The translations under genes and the position numbers were made by a program. Below are positions 18,953-26,436 of a stretch of 64,000 nt of DNA, one piece after another (the stretch's first letter is position 1; each line of letters opens with the position of its first letter). The notes below the pieces were generated by a model. It ran no database searches, was not told where the DNA came from, and worked only from the letters and a program-made list of their open reading frames with translations. Source of the stretch: Rhodanobacter sp. A1T4 (lineage in GTDB: Bacteria; Pseudomonadota; Gammaproteobacteria; Xanthomonadales; Rhodanobacteraceae); the NCBI RefSeq assembly GCF_014207185.1, contig NZ_JACHCP010000011.1:1-64000 (forward strand), written 5' to 3'.

Positions 18953-18988
18953 GAACGAACGCCAGTTATTGAAGCATGGCGTTCGTTC
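18953..18988. repeat. Perfect 12-bp inverted repeat after doxX-like gene
   Basis: GAACGAACGCCA and TGGCGTTCGTTC are exact complements separated by 12 bases. It lies 29 bases past the DoxX stop, so it may terminate transcription, but no T-run follows it. It also overlaps the end of a 63-codon minus-strand ORF (18966-19157) that I cannot assign. Confidence 0.55.
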
Positions 18989-19193
18989 GATCTCTAAACT
19001 TGATGATGGTTCGATCACCATCGAGAGCCATTGCAAAAATTGCTGCTAACTGAATCAGACGGCTATTTCGTTTTCCTTGGAAACGCAGTAGTGGCGCGAT
19101 GTCCGGACGTCCAAAAAAGCCAAGCTGAAGATCGATAATCATTTTGCACTGCACCACTTGTCAGCGTGATTCAATTTGCGTAGTTTTAGATGC

Positions 19194-19529
19194 ATGCTTT
19201 CTGCCTTCATCCATAGCCGTCCTTTGCTCCGCGCGTTGATCGCGTTGGTGCTGTTTGCCGGACTGTTGGGTACGGCGGCAGCGACGCATGCGAGTCTCAC
19301 CTTTGTGCACTCGGTAGCTGCGGTTGTCGATACCGTCAATGGCGATCTCGATACCTCCGCGCTTGATGACACCGTGTCGGCGGAGGATAACGGCCCCAAT
19401 GACACGCTTGATGTCCCGGATGCTTTGACGGTGCCGCAGGCACTACCTCCAAAGTCCCGTCCGACGACGGCACATGCAGCCCCGCTGCAGTGGCACGCCA
19501 CGTCCGAGCTGCGGCCACCGATCGTCTAG
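19194..19529 (+). CDS. Small putative exported protein
   Basis: About 111 aa. A hydrophobic N-terminal segment (LLRALIALVLFAGLLGTAAA) followed by ATHAS looks like a signal peptide or membrane anchor. The rest is acidic and rich in Asp, Thr, Ala and Pro with no recognisable domain. The gene lies about 140 bases before the carbonic anhydrase start on the same strand. The ATG at 19194 is chosen over the TTG at 19176. Function unknown; it may be cell-envelope related. Confidence 0.45.
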   Translation: MLSAFIHSRPLLRALIALVLFAGLLGTAAATHASLTFVHSVAAVVDTVNGDLDTSALDDTVSAEDNGPNDTLDVPDALTVPQALPPKSRPTTAHAAPLQWHATSELRPPIV

Positions 19530-19666
19530 GCGCCATGCCTGCCGCCATCTGTCCGGACGCGGCCTTTCTCTTCCTTTCAGCCCTTCGAAGCGCCATCGGC
19601 GCAGACGGGCATCTGTTTTCGCTTCGCCGCTTTCGCGGCGCGGCCACCTATTTCCGGAGATATCCC

Positions 19667-20350
19667 ATGGAACGCATGATTGATGGTTTTGCCCGTTTCC
19701 GCCGTGAAGTTTTTCCCGAGCAGCGCGAGGTATTCGAGCGCCTGGCCAACGGCCAGAGTCCACACACGATGTTCATTACCTGCGCCGATTCGCGGGTGAT
19801 GCCCGAGATGATGTTTTCGGCGCAGCCGGGTGAGCTGTTCGTCTATCGCAACATCGGCAACATCGTGCCGCCGTATGCGCAGCACGTCAGCGGCGTGGTC
19901 GCTGCGGTGGAGTACGCCGTGAAGGTGCTCAAGGTGCAGCACATCGTGATCTGTGGACACTCGGATTGCGGCGCGATGAAAGCCTTGCAACATCCTGAAA
20001 AACTCGAAGGCATGCCATCGGTGGAAACCTGGCTCAAGCATGCGGATGTGGCGCAGCATGTCACTGCCGAGAAATGTGCGCATTTGCACGGGGAGGATTA
20101 CTTGCGTTGCCTCACCGAGGAGAACGTGGTCGCTCAGCTTGAGCATTTGCGCACGTTGCCAGCGGTGGCCGTCGGCATGGCCAAAGGCAGTTTGACTATC
20201 CACGGCTGGATCTTCGAAATTCCTGACGCCAAGCTGCGCGTGTTCGATGGTACCAAGGGCAAGTTTGTCGATGTGCCGCTATCGGGCTCTGCCATGCCCG
20301 AGGCGTCGCCGAGGACTCGCTTTGCCTCGCTTGTTGCCACGGCCGCGTAA
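19667..20350 (+). CDS. Beta-class carbonic anhydrase
   Basis: A 227-aa cytosolic zinc enzyme interconverting CO2 and bicarbonate. The zinc ligands and catalytic dyad are visible as C39-x-D41-x-R43 in ITCADSRV and H98-x-x-C101 in GHSDCGAM. The start at 19667 follows CCGGAGA; the longer frame from 19490 has no family sequence. It is nine bases from a SulP-type transporter gene, so the two form an operon. This pairing is widespread and usually interpreted as bicarbonate uptake and hydration. The cyanase gene converging from the right uses bicarbonate and yields CO2, so this enzyme may also play the CynT role. Confidence 0.92.
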   Translation: MERMIDGFARFRREVFPEQREVFERLANGQSPHTMFITCADSRVMPEMMFSAQPGELFVYRNIGNIVPPYAQHVSGVVAAVEYAVKVLKVQHIVICGHSDCGAMKALQHPEKLEGMPSVETWLKHADVAQHVTAEKCAHLHGEDYLRCLTEENVVAQLEHLRTLPAVAVGMAKGSLTIHGWIFEIPDAKLRVFDGTKGKFVDVPLSGSAMPEASPRTRFASLVATAA

Positions 20351-20359
20351 GGTGCCCCG

Positions 20360-21868
20360 ATGAAAAACTACTTTTCGCAAGGTCTGTTTGGCCGCGACCT
20401 GTTGGGATCGGTCGTGGTGTTCCTGGTGGCGTTGCCGCTGTGCATGGGCATCGCCATTGCCTCGGGTATGCCGCCCGCCGCCGGTCTGATTACCGGCATT
20501 GTTGGAGGTCTGGTGGTTGGCTTTATCTCCGGTTCGCCATTGCAGGTCAGTGGCCCGGCAGCAGGTCTGGCGGTGCTGGTGTTCGAACTGGTGCGCACGC
20601 ATGGTGTTGCGGCGTTGGGTCCGGTGATTTTGTTGGCGGGCTTGATCCAGGTGGCGGCAGGACTGTGCCGCGTCGGCATCTGGTTTCGCATGACTTCGCC
20701 TGCGGTGGTCGCTGGCATGTTGTCGGGTATCGGCATTCTTATCATCGCTTCCCAGGCGCACGTGATACTCGATGCCAGCCCGGCGGCGAAGGGTCTGCAG
20801 AACTTTGCCGCGTTGCCGGGTGCACTGATGGATGCCTTCGCTGGTGGTACCGGTAAGGCAGCGCTGGCCGTTGGCGTGGCGACCATCGTGATCATGCTGG
20901 CGTGGGAAAAGCTGCGGCCGACCAAGCTGAAGTTTGTCCCGGGCGCCTTGCTGGCCGTGGTTGCCGTGACAGGTGTTGTACAGATGGCGGGCATTGCCGT
21001 GAAAAAGGTCGACGTGCCGTCGAATTTGTTCTCGGCGATTACGTTTCCGACGTGGACGGGCTTGGCGGATGTGTTCGATCCCACCCTGCTGATTGCCGCG
21101 GTCACGTTCGCGTTTATTGCGAGCGCGGAAACGCTGCTGTCGGCTGCAGCGGTTGATCGCATGCATAACGGCGAACGCACCCGCTACGACCGCGAGCTTA
21201 CGGCGCAGGGCATCGGCAACATGCTGTGTGGTTTTTTCGGCGCGCTGCCAATGACCGGCGTGATCGTGCGCAGTGCCGCGAACGTACAGGCCGGTTCCGC
21301 CACGCGTGGCGCGACGATTATGCACGGTGCCTGGTTGCTGGTGCTGGCGATGCTGCTGCCGTGGCTGCTGCGCATGACGCCGGTGTCGTGTCTGGCCGGC
21401 ATTCTGGTGTATACCGGTGTGAAAATGGTGAATCTGGGGCAAGTGAAGGACCTCGCTACTTACGGCAAGGGCACCGCGGCAATCTACCTGGCTACCACGA
21501 TCGCGATTGTCGCCACCGACTTGCTGGCAGGCGTGATCATAGGCTTCGGTCTGTCGCTGTTCCGCCTGGCGCTGCTGTCGTCCAAGCTGAAAATCGGCCT
21601 GCAGGACCATGCCACGCCAGGTGAGGCATCGCTGCATCTGGAAGGCTCGGCGACGTTTCTCAAGGTGCCAAGCATGGCCCGTACCTTGGAGCGTGTGCCC
21701 AACAACACGCGGCTGACACTGGTGCTCGATCGCCTTTTGCATGTCGATCAGGCGTGTTTGGAAATGTTGCGCGAATGGTCGCGGAACGCGTCGACGCGCG
21801 GCTGTGAGCTGGTGGTCGACTGGAAGGCACTGGATGCGCGTGTCGAGGGACGGCGCGTGGCGGCGTAA
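20360..21868 (+). CDS. SulP family anion (probable bicarbonate) transporter
   Basis: A 502-aa inner-membrane transporter with about 12 hydrophobic helices and a C-terminal STAS-like stretch. The signature region FISGSPLQVSGPAAGLAVLV matches the SulP transport motif. Downstream are AIASGMPPAAGLITGIVGG and MTGVIVRSAANVQAG, also characteristic. Coupling to the carbonic anhydrase nine bases upstream favours bicarbonate as substrate, as in SulP/CA operons generally; sulfate remains possible. The STAS region (about residue 425 on) is short. Confidence 0.88.
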   Translation: MKNYFSQGLFGRDLLGSVVVFLVALPLCMGIAIASGMPPAAGLITGIVGGLVVGFISGSPLQVSGPAAGLAVLVFELVRTHGVAALGPVILLAGLIQVAAGLCRVGIWFRMTSPAVVAGMLSGIGILIIASQAHVILDASPAAKGLQNFAALPGALMDAFAGGTGKAALAVGVATIVIMLAWEKLRPTKLKFVPGALLAVVAVTGVVQMAGIAVKKVDVPSNLFSAITFPTWTGLADVFDPTLLIAAVTFAFIASAETLLSAAAVDRMHNGERTRYDRELTAQGIGNMLCGFFGALPMTGVIVRSAANVQAGSATRGATIMHGAWLLVLAMLLPWLLRMTPVSCLAGILVYTGVKMVNLGQVKDLATYGKGTAAIYLATTIAIVATDLLAGVIIGFGLSLFRLALLSSKLKIGLQDHATPGEASLHLEGSATFLKVPSMARTLERVPNNTRLTLVLDRLLHVDQACLEMLREWSRNASTRGCELVVDWKALDARVEGRRVAA

Positions 21869-22101
21869 CCAGGGAAGGCAGGAGCGATTCTTGATTGCGA
21901 ACAAATGACTCTTAAAGTCCGATGTTCATGGTCGAGGATCGTTCTTGCCGTGACCTTTGATACTTCGATGGTGGCGAGACCTTGACGAATATCAGGGTCA
22001 TTGCCATCGATTCATGGCTTCAGATTTGATTAGATAGCTTTATGCCCGTGCCAATGTTTGGTGCGGGATATATTCTGATACGTGCTTTCAGCTTGCTCAT
22101 A

Positions 22102-22572
22102 TCAGAACGGGTTGTACGGCAGGAACTTGCCGTCGAGAGTAATGACTGCGCGTGAGCCACCATCGGGGTCTTCGACTTTCTTGATATCTATCTTGAAGTT
22201 GATGGCGCTGATGATGCCGTCGCCAAATTGCTCGTGCACCAAAGCGCGCAAGGTGGTGCCGTATACCTGCACCATTTCATAGAAACGATAAATGGTCGGG
22301 TCCGTAGGAATGCCGCCTGGAATGCTGCCGCGCATGGGTATTGTTTGTAGCAGCGTGATGTCGTCTTGATCGAGATCGAGCCGTTGCGCGACCAGTTTCG
22401 CTGCATCGCTCGGTAACGGATGCTGTCCGAGCAGGGCGGCAGTGACGTAAGCGAGACTCAGGCCGGTGCCTTCAGCCAGTTGCTGCCAGGTAAGATTTTT
22501 ACGCGTCTTGGCGTCGATGATTGTGTCGGTGAGATCGAGGCGTAGATCCTGGCTGACTTGCGAATGCGGCGT
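22102..22572 (-). CDS. cynS: Cyanase with ACG in place of the start ATG
   Basis: Cyanate hydratase converts cyanate plus bicarbonate to CO2 and carbamate (hence ammonia). Read from an ACG codon at 22570-22572 the protein is exactly 156 residues, the same as E. coli CynS, and the catalytic residues fall at the canonical numbers R96 and E99 (YRFYEMVQ) and S122 ([10 protein letters not shown]). The helical N-terminal domain ([20 protein letters not shown]) is intact. AGGAGA lies six bases before the ACG, the ideal spacing, and no ATG, GTG or TTG exists in frame upstream of residue 80. So either ACG is used, expression is crippled by an ATG-to-ACG mutation, or one base is miscalled. It converges with carbonic anhydrase/SulP genes. 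Confidence 0.9.
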   Translation of the reverse strand, partial: TPHSQVSQDLRLDLTDTIIDAKTRKNLTWQQLAEGTGLSLAYVTAALLGQHPLPSDAAKLVAQRLDLDQDDITLLQTIPMRGSIPGGIPTDPTIYRFYEMVQVYGTTLRALVHEQFGDGIISAINFKIDIKKVEDPDGGSRAVITLDGKFLPYNPF

Positions 22573-22929
22573 GATTTTTCTCCTATGCGGGAATGGCAGA
22601 TTGGTCAGATCGTCGTTGCGATTTCAACGGGGTTCCTTCGCACGCCGCATGCGGCGGCCGCAATGCATTTGAAAAACTTATGACAGAAGATGTGACTGTG
22701 GCCCGCACTTTTGACGATCTACCGCAGCAGAAGCGCCTGCCATCAGCTACCTTGTAGTATCAAGATAAGCCGAATTATCGGCATTGATATTGTGTCATCA
22801 GCTTCAGGGCCCTAGGATCAAAACCGGTCGATAAAAAGAACGGGTGTCGGTGGAAACGGCTCGACCAATTGATCCATATCCTCGCCTTTGCTGGTTTTTC
22901 CCCTATCCACGACAGGATGCCGAGCCGCC
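22573..22929. other. Intergenic region between cynS and the lipase cassette
   Basis: About 360 bases separate the divergent cynS and the cassette starting at 22930. Base composition shifts from GC-rich to more AT-rich toward the cassette. I see no gene, RNA or long repeat here. Confidence 0.4.
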
Positions 22930-23457
22930 ATGACTATCCCCTCTACAGACGCCGACACCACGCACGAGTTGATGTCCAGCGCATCTTCTCTGCGATTCAA
23001 TGTGCATGACTTTGAGGTGTATTGCTACAACACGATTCGCTGCAGAGTGATTTACGACGAGTCAAACCTCAGCCCCTCGAACGCAGAGGATCATCCGTCG
23101 CCGCCCCCTCCCTCCGCTGATTACAAAGACCGCTGGGGTGAAGCTTCCTATATGAGCGTTCGTAATTTTCCTGCTCCTGCAGAAGTGAGCTGGGCGTCGC
23201 TTGACGGCGTTGAGCACGAAGCCAAGGTGGATATTGGCGCGATCTTCCAGGGCGAACGAGTCCTTTATAGCGTGCCCGATTCGGAAGTCCTGCAAAACTC
23301 TTTGGAGAACGATCCAGGGGTGTTTCTGGAGGTGAACGATCACACCATCAATGTTTATATGAAGGCTTTCATTCCCACCAAAACCGAGCGCGTGCCGGGA
23401 AATGAATACAGCAAATTCCGCAATGATCTGATTCTGGCCTGGAGCCACACTTTCTAA
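22930..23457 (+). CDS. Unknown protein, candidate immunity partner of the downstream lipase
   Basis: About 175 aa, no signal peptide and no membrane segment. The N-terminal part has FNVHDFEVYCYNTIRCRVIY, then a proline-rich patch (SPPPPSADYKDRWGE) and a beta-rich C-terminal half ending KFRNDLILAWSHTF. I do not recognise the family. The stop is 15 bases before the ATG of the DUF2235 lipase, which has its own strong ribosome-binding site, so they are co-transcribed. Size and position before a toxin-like lipase suggest an immunity protein or an effector-loading adaptor; this is inference from context only. The frame is open from 22888; ATG 22930 is the preferred start but has no clear ribosome-binding site. 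Confidence 0.6.
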   Translation: MTIPSTDADTTHELMSSASSLRFNVHDFEVYCYNTIRCRVIYDESNLSPSNAEDHPSPPPPSADYKDRWGEASYMSVRNFPAPAEVSWASLDGVEHEAKVDIGAIFQGERVLYSVPDSEVLQNSLENDPGVFLEVNDHTINVYMKAFIPTKTERVPGNEYSKFRNDLILAWSHTF

Positions 23458-23472
23458 TCAGGAGCAAAGAAT

Positions 23473-25077
23473 ATGGGCGGTATGCGCAGAGGGAACGGAA
23501 GCGAAGGCGAGAGCGGGGGCGGAAACCCGAGCGAAGAACTGCGGACGATGAGTGAAGGTAATCGCGTCTATCAGCTTACCGATAAAGATATGCATCTTTA
23601 TACGCAGGCTCGAACGACGCTATCAGATTTTCAAACGCCAAAGTTGGTGTCACTGGTTGAACCAACTGCCGAGCGGCCGGGCAGCAGGTTGTTTGTTGCG
23701 GCTTTTGATGGAACGGGTAACGATGCCGACAACGACCCTGTGAAGAATCAGACCAATGTTGCGCACATCCGCAAGGAGATTGAGGCTAGCCGCACCAGCG
23801 GAGCGACAAACGGCAATGTGGCGGTTGGTTACCTCCGCGGCCCGGGGACTCAAGGCAATGCATTGCCGCTCGGACACGAAGATCGCGCCGTTGGGGCATC
23901 GGTTTCTGCGACTAGGGACAGCATGAGAGGCTCGACGACGCAAGAGCGAGCAGAGAGGATGTATGACAAGTTTTGCACGCAGGCGACAGTGTGGAAAAGT
24001 GAACATCCAAAGTGTGAAATCGCGGTCTCCAGTGTAGGGTTCAGTCGTGGTGCAGAAGAGGCCGCGCTATTTACCCGCTTGGTACATGAGCGCGGTATCA
24101 GGAACATGAATGTTACTGATGTAAAAGCCGACGGCGCGTACCTAGTGCCTCCCAAACCGTATGGTCAAACGGCTCAGACAGTTGTGCTTTTCGATCCTGT
24201 AGCCACCGGTACAACAGAGAGGCTGGATCGCCATCTACCGTCTTCGGTCATTTCGGGTATCCAGCTTTATGCGGGCGACGAAAAGCGTAACTTGTTCAAA
24301 GGCGATCCCATCATTCCAGCGGTTAAGCCAGGTGACCCCGCGCCTAAAGAACATGTAGAGGGAACAGGGCCACAGAGTCGTTTAGTCGGCTTGATGATGC
24401 CCGGTTCACATTCGGACGTCGGCGGCAGTTATGCCCTCAACGGTGCTTCGGCTCGTGCGGGAAATTTCGGCGTCGACTATCTGAACAGCCTGAGCGACAA
24501 ACCGTTTATTAGTAACATCAAGGAGCCTGCGCGAGAGGATACGTACAGGCATAACTCGATGGACGCCGGTGGTTCTTCGATGGTCTGGACGTTGTACAAG
24601 GCAAACAACACCGGGAGTATGTATCGGCACTGGACTGGGCCAATCGATCGGAAAGATACTACTCCGGGCTCGCGAGCCTACGTCAACCAAGAACGTCCCG
24701 ATCCGGTGAATCCGGCTTTGAGTAGTAAGTATGCGTTTACTGGGTCAATAACGCACAATTCCAAGCCGCCACAGGAAATGGGCAATGCATCGAGGCCCGA
24801 GGCAACCAACGCTCGCAATGATCAGGCGCCACGTCAAGGTACCTCCAGAGAGTCAACCGATTCCGTTCTTAATACTTTGTCTAGAGCAGCCAGCAGCAAT
24901 GACATGAACATGGCGCAAGCCGTGCTCAGCAATTCCTCCAATCCGGCTTTGGCTGCTCGGGAACAAGGTGCGCAAGCGCAAGCTTCGCAACGGCAGCAGG
25001 CTCAACAATCTGCTGAGCCCCAGCCACAGCGGGAGCCGACGCCGCCTACCCAAAATGCGGGGCAACCAAGACGTTGA
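23473..25077 (+). CDS. DUF2235 / Tle1-like phospholipase, candidate antibacterial effector
   Basis: A 534-aa alpha/beta hydrolase of the DUF2235 group, which includes type VI secretion phospholipase effectors of the Tle1 kind. Visible signatures are LFVAAFDGTGND (about residues 72-83), the nucleophile elbow GxSxG as SVGFSRGAEE (about 189-194), VLFDPVATGT, and the histidine motif MPGSHSDVGGSY (about 308-319). The last 90 residues leave the fold: a Ser/Asn-rich helix-like part and then a Gln-rich tail (AREQGAQAQASQRQQAQQ). A polar Gln-rich tail is reminiscent of Xanthomonad type IV secretion effectors. AGGAG lies eight bases before the ATG. No secretion system is in the window. Confidence 0.8.
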   Translation: MGGMRRGNGSEGESGGGNPSEELRTMSEGNRVYQLTDKDMHLYTQARTTLSDFQTPKLVSLVEPTAERPGSRLFVAAFDGTGNDADNDPVKNQTNVAHIRKEIEASRTSGATNGNVAVGYLRGPGTQGNALPLGHEDRAVGASVSATRDSMRGSTTQERAERMYDKFCTQATVWKSEHPKCEIAVSSVGFSRGAEEAALFTRLVHERGIRNMNVTDVKADGAYLVPPKPYGQTAQTVVLFDPVATGTTERLDRHLPSSVISGIQLYAGDEKRNLFKGDPIIPAVKPGDPAPKEHVEGTGPQSRLVGLMMPGSHSDVGGSYALNGASARAGNFGVDYLNSLSDKPFISNIKEPAREDTYRHNSMDAGGSSMVWTLYKANNTGSMYRHWTGPIDRKDTTPGSRAYVNQERPDPVNPALSSKYAFTGSITHNSKPPQEMGNASRPEATNARNDQAPRQGTSRESTDSVLNTLSRAASSNDMNMAQAVLSNSSNPALAAREQGAQAQASQRQQAQQSAEPQPQREPTPPTQNAGQPRR

Positions 25078-25150
25078 CGATGAATCATGTCAGGCGAGGC
25101 GCTAGGCCAGAACGTGAGGCCGGATTTTTAGACTTTCTCAAGAGTGGACC

Positions 25151-25726
25151 ATGGAAGCCATAGATATTGACGAGCTAAAGCAGCAACTGCTGCAAATGGC
25201 GACCATCACCAGCTGGCTGGATGACAGAAGCGAACAAGCGGTGCAACGGGTCGAGGCCAGTACCGAGGCCCTGGACGAAGGGTTGCGTCGACTGGACGGC
25301 AATAGCGAACAATTTGTCGAAGAGGTCACGCGGCTTATCGGAGAGCACGTCCATCAGGCCGTTCTGCAAGGTGCCTCGAAAGCCGTCGGCGAATTCGACA
25401 AGCAGCTGCAGTCGAGCACGCGGGCGGCACAGTGGGCGGCGCAGGCGATGGACGAGCAGCGCAAAGGCTTGTCTATCGTGCAGCATGCACTGGTGTGGAA
25501 GGGCTTGCTCGCGCTGTTTATCGGTGCGCTGTTCGCCGTCGGTGGCGCAGGTTTCGTCGTGTGGGACAGCATGCGCGAGATCAAGATTGCCCAGTTCGAT
25601 CAGGATGTCTTGCATGCCACGCAGACCGGTGCGCTGACCCGCTGCGGTGAGGCGCTTTGCGCCAAGGTCGGTAAACAGATCAAGCGTTACGGCAATGACG
25701 GTGACTACGTGCTGCTGTCGGAATAA
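25151..25726 (+). CDS. Coiled-coil, single-pass membrane protein of unknown function
   Basis: A 191-aa protein: residues 1-112 are highly charged, amphipathic and predicted to be helical or coiled-coil (ELKQQLLQMAT, RSEQAVQRVEASTEALDEGL), then one hydrophobic helix (about 115-138, KGLLALFIGALFAVGGAGFV), then about 50 residues with two cysteines (RCGEALCAKV). I do not recognise it. It follows the lipase by 73 bases on the same strand, so it may belong to the cassette, but its base composition is more GC-rich and like the core genome. A membrane-tethered scaffold or sensor are both possible. Confidence 0.65.
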   Translation: MEAIDIDELKQQLLQMATITSWLDDRSEQAVQRVEASTEALDEGLRRLDGNSEQFVEEVTRLIGEHVHQAVLQGASKAVGEFDKQLQSSTRAAQWAAQAMDEQRKGLSIVQHALVWKGLLALFIGALFAVGGAGFVVWDSMREIKIAQFDQDVLHATQTGALTRCGEALCAKVGKQIKRYGNDGDYVLLSE

Positions 25727-25832
25727 ATAATTCTCGGCAGCACATTTCTCGATCACATGATGAAAGCCGATCGCCTCACCATTGATCCATCTGACAAATC
25801 AGTTTCACAGATGACTCGTGGTTGCCACGATG

Positions 25833-26426
25833 TCAGGCCGCCGCTGCTTTTGAATTCAACGCATGCGCCCGACCGGCTTGCCGCCAGCTGCGCAAGCCGA
25901 TCGCCGCCAGCACGATAAATCCCGCGTACAGCACCGAGGTAATCAGCAGGTGCTTGTAGACGTATTCGCCCACGTAGATCACATCCACCACGATCCATAG
26001 CCACCATGCGGCGATATGACGGCGCGCCTGCCACCACTGTGCGACGAGGCTGAATGCGGTGAGTGCCGAGTCGAGCCACGGCAAGGCAGCGTCGGTCCAG
26101 CGATGCATGGCGAAGCCGAGCATCAGTGATCCGATGACGCCGAGTGCGATATGCGCGGCGGCCTCGCTGGTTGGCAGCGGAGCGACCTGCACACGGCCGT
26201 CGTCATCGAGATTGCGTAGCCAGCGCAGCCAGCCGTAGACGATCAGCACGGCGAAGGCGACCTGCAGCAGCGCGTCGGAGTACAGTTTCGCCTCGGCGAA
26301 GATCCCGACGTAAACCGCGACCGAAAGCAAGCCGATCGGCCAGCACCACGGTCGGCGCTGCGCAGTAAGCCACACAGCCCACGCGCTGAGCAGTGCGCCA
26401 AAGAGTTCGATCCAGGATATTTCCAT
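25833..26426 (-). CDS. PnuC-family vitamin transporter, probably thiamine (PnuT)
   Basis: A 197-aa inner-membrane protein of the PnuC family, facilitators that take up nicotinamide riboside, riboflavin or thiamine. Hydrophobic helices and the PnuC-like WCWPIGLLSVAVYVGIFAEA and LYSDALLQVAFAVLIVYGW are visible; WWLWIVVDVIYVGEYVYK lies near the end. The start is ATG 26426 with GAGG upstream. It is 10 bases downstream of a TonB receptor gene whose leader has a TPP riboswitch, so thiamine is the expected substrate (PnuT type). The phosphotransferase upstream could trap it by phosphorylation. Confidence 0.85.
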   Translation of the reverse strand: MEISWIELFGALLSAWAVWLTAQRRPWCWPIGLLSVAVYVGIFAEAKLYSDALLQVAFAVLIVYGWLRWLRNLDDDGRVQVAPLPTSEAAAHIALGVIGSLMLGFAMHRWTDAALPWLDSALTAFSLVAQWWQARRHIAAWWLWIVVDVIYVGEYVYKHLLITSVLYAGFIVLAAIGLRSWRQAGRAHALNSKAAAA

Positions 26427-26436
26427 CAAGGCAGCC

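Noticed and set aside
18966-19157. 63-codon minus ORF (LQLGFFGRPDIAPLLRFQGK)
   Set aside because: Somewhat protein-like, but no start signal or family recognised, and its end lies within a hairpin; not called as a gene.
20279-21904. 541-codon minus ORF opposite SulP
   Set aside because: Gln/Arg/His-rich antisense translation, typical of a shadow; the plus-strand gene is certain.
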